A stretch of 64,000 nucleotides of DNA from Bolinopsis microptera. Lineage: Eukaryota > Ctenophora > Tentaculata > Lobata > Bolinopsidae. Shown here in pieces: positions 1 through 10,664 of the stretch (position 1 is the first letter of the stretch; the number at the start of each line of letters is the position of its first letter). The position numbers were made by a program, and so were the translations under genes. Below the pieces are notes generated by a model. That model had not been told where the DNA came from and did no database searches. It saw only the letters and a list, made by a program, of their open reading frames with translations. The stretch spans positions 7,790,902-7,854,901 of the forward strand of contig NC_087076.1 of NCBI RefSeq assembly GCF_026151205.1. Reading direction: 5' to 3'.

Positions 1-112
1 TGGTTTACAACAATTTTAGTCAAAAGTTTGACTAAATATATGGTAGACTAAATTTTTCGTTCTTAAGGTAATTATTGAAATTTATTTTAAAAGAAGGTGT
101 AAAACAAGTTGT

Positions 113-1615
113 CTAATCTTGATGTTGTTTAGACCCAGGTGGCTGAGCTGAGTTAGCAACCCAGAAGAGATAGGGTACAGTGAGTATATAACAGAAGAAG
201 CTACAAAAGAAATGATTTACCATTCCGATTTTACGCCACCAGGTAGCAATACTAAGCAACGGATATAAAACTAATAATTGCTGCTCTTCGTGATACTGAT
301 AGTGGTAAAGCAAATCAACAGGTTTAAATACCAGAAGCCAATAAACATGAGTTGAATATATTATCTCAAAGCACAGAGGCAACAAAACAAGTTTATTGAA
401 CATATTATTACCTTTATTCCACATTTCGCCATACTGTGCAGCTCGTCTTCTGATAGTACCAAGGGATGAATAGAAAACAGCTTCCACGGGAAGAAGACCA
501 ATCAAAATCCAGAATGGAAACATTCTCCATTGCTCGCACACACTCCTACTAACAAAAAACCGCAGGACACATGACACAAATATCACTATATATACTACAT
601 ATTGATAGTGAGATGAACCAGTTTCTTTGCTCTTCATGAAAAGAAGATACAATTCGTAGATAAAGAAGAGTGGGAGTAACAATCTATATAGAGTATCTCC
701 ACGGTCAGTAAACAGTTTGAGTACGCTTGTCAAATCGACAGGTGAAGTGAATTCCCAAGTAAGATCTCTTGCAAATTTATCAAAAATTACTTTCGCAAAA
801 TTTTGACAGTTCTTATCGACAACATCATATGTATTTGAATTCATAATTCTTCTCAGACGGCGAATTAAGTCAATCAATAAAACAGAAGACTCATCGTAGA
901 CAAGCTGGTGCACTGGATCAGGACGGAGCTGCTTCTGGATGTAAAATAGTACTGAATCACGGCTCCTTCCCCAGCTTACGAATAAACCTTCAGGCATTTT
1001 ATCAAGTGCCCACCACATTCCATCACTCGTTTCAAAAATCACGAACGAATGGTAGTCCACTCCGAAGTATTGACCTTGCACGGTGCTGCGAACAGGTGCG
1101 TTAGAACTTCGGAATGGAGCACTCAAAGGTGTGCTATAAACAGCTATAGACGTCAGAGTTGCTGTCTCGTAATCTTTAATTGTAGCACTGTTATGCATAA
1201 AGATTTTTTCAACATTATATACATTCTCTTGTCGCGGTCGGGGCCCATAATCATCATCATTATCATATTCGTAATTACTATAATAAACCTGTCTTTTAAC
1301 AAGTAACTCTGTCATGGCAGGACTGATATTTTTGTCAAGAGTATGGTTCATAAGTATTCCAGGTTTCTCAAAATACTCACTGAAGTCCGTAAAATAATGA
1401 ATACCAGTAGGAACAAACTGTAAGAGAAACAGCGACATAACTACCACTTCAAACATCATATCACCTCCTGATAGTATGACAGGGGAAGAAGTGTATTCCC
1501 TTTGATTTCTCAAGCTACGTATCGGAAGACAGAACAGACTTGGAAATATCAATTTTGCCCAAACTAGGAGGATCTGTGTCCAGACTGTCACATCCCAGAT
1601 CCATGAACTTCTCAT
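113..1615 (-). CDS. Multi-pass membrane protein with papain-like (LRAT/PPPDE-type) His/Cys domain, copy 1
   Basis: Single uninterrupted frame of about 500 residues. The first in-frame ATG is at 1615; four codons upstream are open but begin with GTG after a stop. Visible order: an N-terminal hydrophobic stretch, a second one after FEVVVMS, a soluble domain, then about five membrane segments in the last 190 residues. The soluble domain has DYHSFVIF...DGMWWALDK followed about 70 residues later by YDVVDKNCQNFAKVIFDKF. A His near the start of a beta-rich block and a Cys in an NCxxF motif is the arrangement of LRAT, PPPDE and NlpC/P60-like papain-fold enzymes, so a thiol hydrolase or acyltransferase is possible. 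That assignment is inference. It is a clear paralogue of the gene at 4581-5999, including the N-terminal region, which supports the upstream start. No introns are seen. Confidence 0.7.
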   Translation of the reverse strand: MRSSWIWDVTVWTQILLVWAKLIFPSLFCLPIRSLRNQREYTSSPVILSGGDMMFEVVVMSLFLLQFVPTGIHYFTDFSEYFEKPGILMNHTLDKNISPAMTELLVKRQVYYSNYEYDNDDDYGPRPRQENVYNVEKIFMHNSATIKDYETATLTSIAVYSTPLSAPFRSSNAPVRSTVQGQYFGVDYHSFVIFETSDGMWWALDKMPEGLFVSWGRSRDSVLFYIQKQLRPDPVHQLVYDESSVLLIDLIRRLRRIMNSNTYDVVDKNCQNFAKVIFDKFARDLTWEFTSPVDLTSVLKLFTDRGDTLYRLLLPLFFIYELYLLFMKSKETGSSHYQYVVYIVIFVSCVLRFFVSRSVCEQWRMFPFWILIGLLPVEAVFYSSLGTIRRRAAQYGEMWNKGNNMFNKLVLLPLCFEIIYSTHVYWLLVFKPVDLLYHYQYHEEQQLLVLYPLLSIATWWRKIGMVNHFFCSFFCYILTVPYLFWVANSAQPPGSKQHQD

Positions 1616-3026
1616 CTTTACGTACACAAAAGAAGATCAGGTAAACATAATATTCAATATTCATTCAGTTTGAAGACCCCATGGTTTAGACATCCTGCCA
1701 AGATAAAAATTTATAAATAGCTATTTCATTATCCATCGAGGTATAATTTTGTAAATAATGACAAAATTATACAATCAAATTTTGATGACAATATAAATTT
1801 ATTCAAGTCTATCAATTTACAATAACAGACTAACGTCAACTAATTAAATAAATGACCGTTATTACAGTGACTCAAATATATGGGATAACTTTGGATATGA
1901 TTAGAAAGTGTTCAACGAATTGCTTAAATAAAACATGTATAACTGTTTAAGAACCAAAATCGTCCTAGAACATTCTGGATGGATAAATCATACAAAGCTA
2001 GTATTAGCGGAGAATCAAAATATACTTCTGGAATCTACCGTCTGGAAAACAAGTATGTAGGTACGACAAGAATGAAACAAATATTTCGCTATAATTTCAG
2101 AATTTTACGGTGGCTTGGAGTGAGAGGTTGGAATGGCCATGATAAGCTGGCGTAATATTTTAGTGTTCCCCGAGTGGGTACAATCTAGATGGGGTGTTTA
2201 ATTTTTACAGAGATATTCAAGAGGGATCTTTATAAACTCGCTCACTAGCTCCAAATAGTATTTACAATTTCAAAATTGTAGGACTCGACTTATAATTGAG
2301 ACTAAGGCGGGAAAGATATGGAGTGGTTTCGTTGAGATAAAATCACATAATTTCTACTATATTATGTTCACAGAATATTTATGTTCATGATATTATATCC
2401 CCATCTTGTACACTCATCCTCTGTGAGCAGTCACAGCGAACATTATGCAAGTACTCTGTAGACCTTTCTCACAGGTACAGACATCCGGGGATAATTTTAA
2501 ATAAATTTAAACAGTTTATTTCTTTTTCACTCTATTAACTTACCTTTTATACAGTGTTATACAGTGTTATACAGTGAACGTATTACACGCCCTGCATTGG
2601 GTAGGTTAAACCAAATAGATATGCCCCCTTGTGTAAGACGTGTTAAACCACTAGGCGCAGGCCCTTATAACATACTCCCAATTATAACATGACTTACTGT
2701 CTGACAGAGACAACATGTATTTTCCTTCTGAAATTAGCTGATCATCCAATAGTTTACTGTATTTCAGTGCTGTGGGAATGTATTATTTCTAGACGATGAA
2801 CTCATCTTTACATTATTATGGTATCTGCCAAATAGAGTGCCGGAGGAGATGACGTTTTAGATAGAGTCAAATTTAACTTGGAGTCAGTAAACAAAATGTA
2901 TAATTATTTACTGCTAGTGTTCGCTTACGTTAGTGGTAGACAAGAATGAAAATACAGTTATCATTTTAAAAACATGCTAAAATAATTGAAAAATTACTAT
3001 TTTACAGAATTTGAACAATGTTCATT
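1616..3026. other. Gene-free AT-rich spacer
   Basis: No credible coding exon or RNA gene was seen on either strand. A short triplicated motif (TTATACAGTG, 2543-2576) is the only structure noticed. Confidence 0.5.
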
Positions 3027-3028
3027 TA

Positions 3029-3534
3029 CCTTACAAGACATATTTATAACGTACGAAATGTGGCGGTTCTCCGAAAATTTCGCCATATTTTCGGACCGCC
3101 AAAATTTCGGTCGTCGTAATATAATCCGTCGCATTATCTTTTAGCTTATTTCAATGACTGTGCCTTCACTGCTTTATTTTGTTTCTAAAAAGTAATATCA
3201 AGTAAAATAAATAAATAAATTCTGGCATCTTGGGACAAATTATCACCACACCAATGACGAATTGAATGTCAAGCAATACAGTTTAAATTTGCATTAAAAT
3301 ACATGTATGTGTTAACATGAAAGTCTTACAATCTTAATACAGACTAAGTTTGAACATGATTTTACCGAATTTCAGAAATTTCCTTACTGCTTACTGTCAC
3401 AAAAAATGATGAAAAATACCCTTATTTTCTGTGACGTCCGAAATTTGACGGTTTTTGTTCAATTTCGCCATATTTTCGGACCGCCAAAATTTCGGTCGTC
3501 GCAAATTGGTCCGCCACAAAAAAGTCTTGTAAGG
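3029..3534. mobile_element. 506-bp MITE with CCTTACAAGAC terminal inverted repeats
   Basis: The left end reads CCTTACAAGAC and the right end GTCTTGTAAGG. Both are flanked by TA (3027-3028 and 3535-3536), as expected for Tc1/mariner-type insertion. Inside each end lies a copy of a segment with TTTCGCCATATTTTCGGACC and the quasi-palindrome GGCGG/CCGCC. There is no transposase frame, so it would be non-autonomous. Confidence 0.7.
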
Positions 3535-3544
3535 TAGTTAAAGA

Positions 3545-4300
3545 TTCCGAACAAGAATCAAATTTTTTATTTTATACAATTTTTGTTATTTAAGATATAA
3601 ATCTGCTGCCAGTCAAAATAATAACATACTTATCTAAAAATATCAAACAATATCTGAATTCTAAATCATTATGAACACAACTATTTTTGGTAAGTAAAAA
3701 ATAATAATAATATAAAGATTCCGAACTCGTTAACGGGAATAAAGTTTTTTTTTCTATTTTTATTTCATTCACTTTTCATAATTACTTGTTTTAAAATCAA
3801 TCTGATGCTTGCCAAAGCCCCTGAACTCTCTTTTAATAATATCATCTATTCTGGGTATATATGGCTGATGTTAGAAGAGGTCCAGATTTGCCTTTCCTTG
3901 CTGGTCACCAGTCAGCACTGATCGAGCGATTTAAAAGAGTTGAAAACCAGCTCTTTCTTATGATGAATATTCAGACACCCCCTATTGAGAAATACGGCCT
4001 TTAGCATGCACCGAAGCAACATATATGATATAGTAGGTTAACATTTAACAATGCTAGGAAGTCTTAACTTTACTGATGAAATTACTATGGGATCGTCCAC
4101 ATATAATTACATAAGCTAGATAGAAACCATTTACATAGTAAAAAGATCAAATATTCCGAACAAGAATAAAGATTTTTTTATTTTATACATTTTTTTGTTT
4201 TTTAAGATAAAAATGCCAAAATAATTACATATCTAAAAGTATTAAACAATACGGGGGAGTGATGAACATTCAGACACTCCCTTTTCATACGTGGTGCATT
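3545..4300. repeat. Diverged direct repeat pair downstream of membrane-protein gene 2
   Basis: Segments near 3545-3660 and 4148-4250 share ATTCCGAACAAGAAT, a T-rich run, TTTAAGATA and AAACAATA in the same order. A third partial start (GATTCCGAACTCG) lies at 3716. GATGAATATTCAGACACCCC at 3962 resembles GATGAACATTCAGACACTCC at 4262. No coding potential was seen. Confidence 0.45.
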
Positions 4301-4580
4301 TACCATAATTACATTGTCTTTACCATACATAGTAAATTTACATATTAAAAATCTGCAAAATATCTCAAGTTAACTACAAAACTGAAAGAGAGAACTGTAA
4401 AATCCTTAATAAACAACATCATCTGCAGTATCTTAATTCTCTGCAGCATACTTTGGAGATTAGTGTAATAATGCATGTTCCCAAATTAAGTTTTATCGTC
4501 TGTAGCTTTCAGTACATTAGCTGGTGTAATTACCTTAGAATACATGCTTATTTGTCGATGAACTTTACACATGCAATAAT

Positions 4581-5999
4581 CTAGTAATTCATATTATTAT
4601 TGAGGTAAATTGCAGTAGGTATATAGTGTATTGTGATGATGCGTAAAGGTGAATTCGAATCAAAGGTCCAGTCAATTAACCACGTAACGACATTTGGTAA
4701 AAGAGATAAGAAGGATGTTTTATCATTCAGTATGCCCAGCGGTACACACACACAGAACAATACCGCAGGGACAGTATAAATGATCGTATAGCACAGTGGA
4801 TACCAAATTAACTTTGAAAACATTGTTGAAAACATTATTGGAACTGACTGACACATTTTACGATACTTTGAGGCTCGTTCTCGAAAACAGTGCAATGGAG
4901 AGAAAAATAAAATAGCTTCAAAGAAGGAGATAAATATAATGAACACAAAAAAATGCTCAAAAAACAAATAAGAAATGTCAAGACATACCAGGACAAGCGA
5001 CACCACTATTATTACAATGTATGTAACAAATTGAAAGTGGTAGGATGCATCTTCTTTCAATAAAAGATAGAGTTCGTATATGAGACTAAATACTAGTAAT
5101 AAAAAAGTAAAAAGATGATCTCCGCCACTTTTGAAAAGATTGAGAGGGCTCGTTAAATCTGTAGGTGTTTTTAGGTCCCAAGTTTTATCCATTGCAAATT
5201 TATCAAATATTTCTTTGGAAAAATGCTGACAGTTTTTATCGATAACATCGTATGTATTCGATTCTAATATTTTTCTCAGACGTCGGGCAATGTCAGTAAC
5301 TGAAGAAGATGAGGAATCTTCGGCACGCAGGCATAAAGGTGTGGGACGGAGCTCTTCATGAGAGGAATACAAAATCAAATCTCTGCTTTTTGCCCAACTT
5401 GCAAATATACCATCCCTTGTTTTATCAAGTGCCCACCACATTCCATCACTTGTTACAAAAATCACAAACGCATGATAATCCACTAGAAGATATTGCTTTT
5501 GAAAAAAATTGCGAACGGGTGCTTTAGAACTAGAGAATGGAGCACTTAAAGGACTACTGTAGACTTCGATATACTCTAGAGTTGCTGTTTCAAAATAATA
5601 AGTGTTATCTCGGAAAACTTGTCCAACATTTTCATCAGTGATTTGTTGGGTCCTGACAGTCTCAAATGTAGGTTTTTCGTTTACATTCAAATTATCCATT
5701 CTCCGTTTCTTGAGACAACCTTTATTGTTCATACCCTTCATATCACCAGTAATCAAAAAAATAAGAGAAAACATCCCTAGCATAATCGATGACAGTAAAA
5801 CGACTTCGAAGCACTTCCGAAAGACGTGATAAAACTTCAGATTATCGACAGGATCATCTTCAAATGTAGTAAATAGCTTGGGACACAGCGAAAAAACAAA
5901 CCATTTCAGGAGCCCTGATGGTACGGCACGGGAAGGGTCGTCATCTTGTACTGCTTCCATCTCCTGTGGTATTTCACCATCTCTCGGCGGGTCAGACAT
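4581..5999 (-). CDS. Multi-pass membrane protein with papain-like (LRAT/PPPDE-type) His/Cys domain, copy 2
   Basis: Single frame of 472 residues starting at a good ATG. Residues 1-25 are polar and acidic. One membrane segment lies at about 63-85, the soluble domain at about 130-290 and several membrane segments at about 297-460. The domain has VDYHAFVIF (His176) and DVIDKNCQHFSKEIFDKF (Cys257), matching copy 1 position for position together with DGMWWALDK and LSAPF. NCQHF resembles the Cys motif of LRAT-like acyltransferases and PPPDE peptidases. The enzyme class is inferred, not shown. It lies about 3 kb upstream of copy 1 in the same orientation, so this looks like a tandem duplication. No intron is seen. 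Confidence 0.7.
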   Translation of the reverse strand: MSDPPRDGEIPQEMEAVQDDDPSRAVPSGLLKWFVFSLCPKLFTTFEDDPVDNLKFYHVFRKCFEVVLLSSIMLGMFSLIFLITGDMKGMNNKGCLKKRRMDNLNVNEKPTFETVRTQQITDENVGQVFRDNTYYFETATLEYIEVYSSPLSAPFSSSKAPVRNFFQKQYLLVDYHAFVIFVTSDGMWWALDKTRDGIFASWAKSRDLILYSSHEELRPTPLCLRAEDSSSSSVTDIARRLRKILESNTYDVIDKNCQHFSKEIFDKFAMDKTWDLKTPTDLTSPLNLFKSGGDHLFTFLLLVFSLIYELYLLLKEDASYHFQFVTYIVIIVVSLVLVCLDISYLFFEHFFVFIIFISFFEAILFFSPLHCFRERASKYRKMCQSVPIMFSTMFSKLIWYPLCYTIIYTVPAVLFCVCVPLGILNDKTSFLSLLPNVVTWLIDWTFDSNSPLRIITIHYIPTAIYLNNNMNY

Positions 6000-6070
6000 C
6001 CTGGGACATTATAATATTATTTACTGAATCTTATTTTCTCATACTTACAGTTATTGGAGATTGGACTTAA

Positions 6071-6098
6071 CCCCTTCTCCAATCATTGGAGAAGGGAG
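6071..6098. other. Near-perfect hairpin in spacer
   Basis: CCCTTCTCCAAT and its exact complement ATTGGAGAAGGG are separated by one base. The hairpin lies just upstream of the membrane-protein gene that ends its 5' side at 5999. It could be a cruciform or transcript hairpin; no function can be assigned. Confidence 0.5.
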
Positions 6099-6621
6099 TA
6101 ACATATTGCTCAAGCAGTGATCGCCACATTTGTTGTTAATTGATCTAAAATCATTCAATACATATTGTGATGTCGGTTTCTGGAATGCAAAGCTAGATTT
6201 GCATGTTCCACATTTTATTGGCTCATTTTGTGCCGAATTAAAGCCTAGATTTGATCTATCGCTGCCTATAAAAAGCAATACCCCATCGCAAAATCATTTA
6301 ACAGTCTGTTTCAAAGGAATAAATTATAATTTGGCAAACTGGAAAAAAATGTTGAACATGCTGAGCCTGAGGTAAAAATCCTGAAATAATTGATTAGAAA
6401 GCAAACATTTATAAACACCTTTACTATAGTTTGTATCAAGATCTCATAAACTTTATTACATTCTCAAAGATACAACAACAACGTAATGCATAAAATTTCC
6501 GAAAAACTCAATTATAAGGATAACAGCTATTATCTAACAAAATATATAATAAAATTTGACCTAAAGGAATAAATTACAGAATGTCCCCTTAAATTATCAC
6601 AGTCAGAACCACCAAAAGTAT

Positions 6622-7731
6622 CTAGTCAAGTTTCAATGGCTCCCACGCCCTAGTCCTCTCTTTAAAATACTCCTCCACCATCTCTTCTGTCACTTCCTCA
6701 ATCTTGGCAGGATTCCAGACAGGCGCGTTATCCTTGTCAACAAGCAGCGCTCGCACACCCTCCGTGAACTCGCCACTCCGCACGATCTGATGCGCGGCTC
6801 TGAACTCCATCGCAAAGCACTCCTCGTAAGATTTGGAGGGTGCAATGGAGAGGAGCCTGTGTGTTATGACAAGGGACCGGGGTGACATGCGCTGTAAACT
6901 TTTCACTAGTTTCAGGGCAAAGTCCGAACCATCCTGTTCTAAACGTGACAAGATCCCCGCCACAGAATCCGCAGAAAAGCAATGTTTTATCAGACTCTCG
7001 TGTGGGTCTAACGAGAAAGGAGCCGGGGCCTCAACCTCATGTTTCTGTAAAATATCTCCAATAGAACTCCGATCACTGGTCAAAATATCAGCTTTTAGAG
7101 CTGGTAACTTCTCAGCTGTCGTGTAGTGTGTGGCTATTCCCATGTGTTTCAGGTCAGCTCCTCTCAACCGGTGTCCGGTCAGTCCTAGGAACATTCCGTA
7201 CGGTTGTGGGAGACGTGATAGGAAGTAGGATCCTCCCACATCTGGGAAGTACCCGATAGCTGTTTCCGGCATGGCATAGAGAGACTTGTCTGTGGCGACA
7301 CGATATTTGCCGTGAACTGATAACCCTACCCCTCCTCCCATGGTTATACCATGAATGAGCGCTACATAAACTTTAGGGTACGTCCCAATCATATGGTTCA
7401 TCTGAAACTCATCATGAAAGAAGTTCAGAGCCACACTCTCCACCTGCTCCTTAGTGATGGACACAACATCACCTCCCGCACAGAACGCTTTAGTCCCCGC
7501 TCCCTCAATACACACAACCTCCAGGTCCTCCCTCCCCCGCCATTCCACCAGCTTACCGCTGATCTGTTGAACCATGTTCTCGTTTACAGCGTTCAGGGCT
7601 CGCTGTCTGTCCAGGGTGATGAGCCCGACACGACCAGAGTCCTGGAAATGAACTTCGGAGCTCATAGCTCTGGTCAGGTGGTGGAGTGAGAGGAAACCGG
7701 GGCGGAGGAGGCTCGGTACTCTGTATGCCAT
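6622..7731 (-). CDS. HIBCH: 3-hydroxyisobutyryl-CoA hydrolase, mitochondrial
   Basis: Intronless frame of 369 residues (human HIBCH is about 386). The protein belongs to the enoyl-CoA hydratase/isomerase superfamily and hydrolyses 3-hydroxyisobutyryl-CoA in valine breakdown. Residues 1-25 (MAYRVPSLLRPGF...) are basic and hydroxylated, as expected of a mitochondrial presequence. KAFCAGGDV (about 81-89) is the oxyanion-hole segment and HGITMGGGVGLS (about 127-138) the second one. MPETAIGYFPDVGG (154-167) carries the catalytic Glu156 and Asp164 with the family spacing of eight. The C-terminal EGVRALLVDKDNAPVW block is diagnostic of HIBCH rather than of enoyl-CoA hydratases. The ATG lies just 3' of an AG with a pyrimidine tract (CCCCCACCCAG on the minus strand), so a 5'UTR intron may end there. 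The 21-bp minisatellite would then be in that intron. Confidence 0.93.
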   Translation of the reverse strand: MAYRVPSLLRPGFLSLHHLTRAMSSEVHFQDSGRVGLITLDRQRALNAVNENMVQQISGKLVEWRGREDLEVVCIEGAGTKAFCAGGDVVSITKEQVESVALNFFHDEFQMNHMIGTYPKVYVALIHGITMGGGVGLSVHGKYRVATDKSLYAMPETAIGYFPDVGGSYFLSRLPQPYGMFLGLTGHRLRGADLKHMGIATHYTTAEKLPALKADILTSDRSSIGDILQKHEVEAPAPFSLDPHESLIKHCFSADSVAGILSRLEQDGSDFALKLVKSLQRMSPRSLVITHRLLSIAPSKSYEECFAMEFRAAHQIVRSGEFTEGVRALLVDKDNAPVWNPAKIEEVTEEMVEEYFKERTRAWEPLKLD

Positions 7732-7751
7732 GTACCCTGGGTGGGGGTTAG

Positions 7752-8697
7752 AGGTGAGAGTTGGGTTGTGAGAAGGTAGAGTTGGGTTGTGAGAAGTTAG
7801 AGTTGGGTTGTGAGAAGTTAGAGTTGGGTTGTGAGAAGTTAGAGTTGGTTGTGAGAAGTTAGAGTTGGGTTGTGAGAAGTTAGAGTTGGGTTGTGAGAAG
7901 TTAGAGTTGGGTTGTGAGAAGTTAGAGTTGGGTTGTGAGAAGGTAGAGTTGGGTTGTGAGAGGTTAGAGTTGGGTTGTGAGAAGTTAGGGTTGCGTTGGG
8001 CTTGAGAAGTTAGAGTTGGGTTGTGATAGCTTAGAGTTGGGTTGTGAGAGGTTAGAGTTGGGTTTTGAGAAGTTAGAGTTGGGTTGTGAGAAGTTAGAGT
8101 TGGGTTGTGAGAAGGAAGAGTTGGGTTGTGAGAAGTTAGAGTTGGGTTGTGAGAAGTTAGAGTCTAGTTGGTTGTGAGAAGTTAGAGTTGGGTTGTGAAA
8201 AGTTATAGTTGGTTGTGAGAAGTTAGAGTTGGGTTGTGAGAAGTTAGAGTTGGTTGTGAGAAGTTAGAGTTGGGTTATGAGAAGTTAGAGTTGGGTTGTG
8301 AGAAGTTAGAGTTGGGTTGTGAGAAGTTAGAGTTGGGTTGTGAGAAGGTAGAGTTGGGTTGTGAGAAGTTAGAGTTGGGTTGTGAGAAGTTAGAGTTGGC
8401 TGTGAGAAGTTAGAGTTGGGTTGTGAGAAGTTAGAGTTGGGTTGTGAGAAGTTAGAGTTGGGTTGTGAGAAGTTAGAGTTGGGTTGTGAGAAGTTAGAGT
8501 TGGGTTGTGAGAAGGTAGAGTTGGGTTGTGAGAAGTTAGAGTTGGGTTGTGAGAAGTTAGAGTTGTGCTGTGAGAAGTTAGAGTTGGGTAGTGAGAAGTT
8601 AGAGTTGGGTTGTGAGAAGTTAGAGTTGGGTTGTGAGAAGTTAGAGTTGGGTTGTGAGAAGTTAGAATCGCCGAGTTGGTTGTGAGAAGTTAGAATT
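7752..8697. repeat. 21-bp minisatellite, about 45 copies, abutting the 5' end of HIBCH
   Basis: Tandem copies of GTTGGGTTGTGAGAAGTTAG plus A, with scattered point changes and a few shortened units. The unit is a multiple of three, so one plus-strand frame reads as a repeated LGCEKLE heptapeptide. That is an artefact of the repeat, not a gene. On the minus (HIBCH) strand the unit is pyrimidine-rich and contains CTCTAAC, a branch-point-like heptamer, in most copies. Confidence 0.95.
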
Positions 8698-9257
8698 GGT
8701 ATGACACCTTGAATGCTGGCATTTCAGTGATGTACGAATAATGACAATGTGATTATCTTCAATGCAAAGAAAATGGTTCAAAATTTGCGTGTCGTGTTCG
8801 AAGAGAAATTGATTATCATTTGTACTTTGTATTTGTATTACTCATAATAAGTTGAGTTTCAAGCACTGGATAATTAAAACAACAATCTCAATATAAAAAC
8901 GGCATCAAATAATCAAGGTATAATTATAGTTACGGGTATATATTTTGATAACATTGAACGATTCTTGCAGAATATAATTATAGCGTAGTTTGATACGATT
9001 CAACATATCATTACTCAGAAAATATCATTATTAGATATTTGTGTACGTGAAAACTCGTTGATAAAATCAAACCTACGTTTCAAAACCGTGTGAACGTGAT
9101 AAATTATAAAAAGGTTCGAACAATACGGAATCTCAAGGAAAGAGATTATAATTCATAAGTTTGCAAATAAAACAAACAGACACCATTTTGTCAAACACAA
9201 AAATCAAAACTCGAAAATAAAATTCAGTTAACAGGCCGGTAGTCAGTTTTCGAATGT
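8698..9257. other. Gene-free AT-rich spacer between HIBCH array and RRM gene 3' end
   Basis: No exon, RNA gene or repeat was recognised. It presumably contains the 3'UTR of the minus-strand RRM gene that stops at 9258. Confidence 0.45.
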
Positions 9258-10664
9258 CTAACAGGCTGTTCCATGAGATGTTTCTGGGTTGGTGATCCCA
9301 AACTCAAAGTCAACAACGTTGGTAATTTGTAGAATAAGCAGATCAGCTTTCCTCTCCTTCAGCTCAGTCTCACTCTCTTTGAGATTGTCATCTTTCAGTT
9401 CTTGGAGGAACTCGTCTTCAGAATCCTCACTTTCAATCTCTTTGATCAGTTCCAATACGTCCAACACTCTGGATTCGCTGATCTTTAACTCTTCTAAAAC
9501 CACATCTACATCCAAATCGATAACATTTTGAGATACAAGCTTAAGGTCGACTAGAAGTCCGAAAATCTGATTCACCTGGAGAGCAATACCCTCGAATTCC
9601 TCAAAATCTTTCTCCTTAACCATCTTAACTAAATCATCCCGGAAAAGTTCCAGCAGCAACACATTTTCTTGTAATATCAGAGAATGAGGGTCTTGACCGT
9701 TCAAGTTACCCCAACGTTGGAATTGTCCTGCATCAAGAGTTCTCTCAACTCGACCCGGTTCAAAACTCTCAATGCTCACATTAGGGTACTCAACATGATG
9801 AGTGAGAGGGATATCTGCCAGATCAAAAGTTTCCTCGAAGCTCATAGGACTGCCTCTGTCACTGCCTACCGTCTCCTCACCAGTGACATCATCCTCACCA
9901 AACCAGTTATCAAGCTCCTCTGGATTATCGATCAGGTATCTGAAGTTGTACGGTATATCAGGCTTTCTGCTCTTTTTAGGCCGATCACTAACGACAGGTT
10001 TGACTTGAGGTTTGATAGGTTGAGGAGGAGGAGGTTTCACGTACCGACAGGGAGAAGCTGGAGGGGTGTTAGGGTTGAGCGAGGGGAAACCGGTTGCTGA
10101 AGCTCCAGAAAAGTTGTTACTACTACTACTCTGGAATATTCCAGAGTCCTGCGTGGTTCCACGAGCCACCTCACGTGACGTCACGTGATTAGCAGGGCGT
10201 TTAGTGGGAACATGGTCTTCTGATTTTACTGTAGACTGGCTGCGGGATGATCTTGGGGTGTGGTACGAGTCTGAGTTCTCTGAAACACTCTTGTTCTGTG
10301 AAGCAGTCTTCTTATCGAGATTATTAAGGCTGGAACCCGCACCTCGACTGTTTCTCCCGGCTCTCTCTAAATGTAGTGATCGTAGCATGGAGTTAGTAGG
10401 TTCCAGCTCCACCACCTCCACCTCTTCAACATCAGACTCAACACCTTCTTCACCCCTCTCCGAGGTCATGTGATCAAACAGCTGACGGAAACTAGACGAC
10501 AGTCTAGTCGGGGTAGAGTAGAATTTGGTGATGTCGTCGAGCTTTGAGTCGTGCTGTTTGACGTCATCAAACGTGGCCTCCTCCATCGGGTCCCGCTTCA
10601 GACGGCACGAGTCTTCAGCCTCGTTAGTGGTGGGGTCTACACGGAGAGAGCGTGTCAGTCGTAC
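9258..10664 (-). CDS. RRM protein gene, exon 5 (terminal): disordered and acidic helical C-terminus
   Basis: The acceptor TTTTGCCAG precedes GTACGACTG, phase 0 after exon 4. It encodes 468 residues and a stop. The first two thirds are rich in Ser, Thr, Pro and basic residues and look disordered. The last 170 residues are acidic and helical (for example KEIESEDSEDEFLQELK). I do not recognise a domain in this part. Confidence 0.75.
   Translation of the reverse strand, partial: VRLTRSLRVDPTTNEAEDSCRLKRDPMEEATFDDVKQHDSKLDDITKFYSTPTRLSSSFRQLFDHMTSERGEEGVESDVEEVEVVELEPTNSMLRSLHLERAGRNSRGAGSSLNNLDKKTASQNKSVSENSDSYHTPRSSRSQSTVKSEDHVPTKRPANHVTSREVARGTTQDSGIFQSSSSNNFSGASATGFPSLNPNTPPASPCRYVKPPPPQPIKPQVKPVVSDRPKKSRKPDIPYNFRYLIDNPEELDNWFGEDDVTGEETVGSDRGSPMSFEETFDLADIPLTHHVEYPNVSIESFEPGRVERTLDAGQFQRWGNLNGQDPHSLILQENVLLLELFRDDLVKMVKEKDFEEFEGIALQVNQIFGLLVDLKLVSQNVIDLDVDVVLEELKISESRVLDVLELIKEIESEDSEDEFLQELKDDNLKESETELKERKADLLILQITNVVDFEFGITNPETSHGTAC

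Noticed and set aside
2542-2576. Triplicated TTATACAGTG
   Set aside because: Only three short copies; too small to support a named element.
3590-3772. 60-codon frame on the minus strand
   Set aside because: AT-rich, in a diverged repeat region, with no recognisable feature.
8416-8685. Open frame of repeated LGCEKLE heptapeptides
   Set aside because: It lies entirely in the 21-bp minisatellite; the period is a multiple of three, so any frame without a stop stays open. No start context or neighbouring exon.
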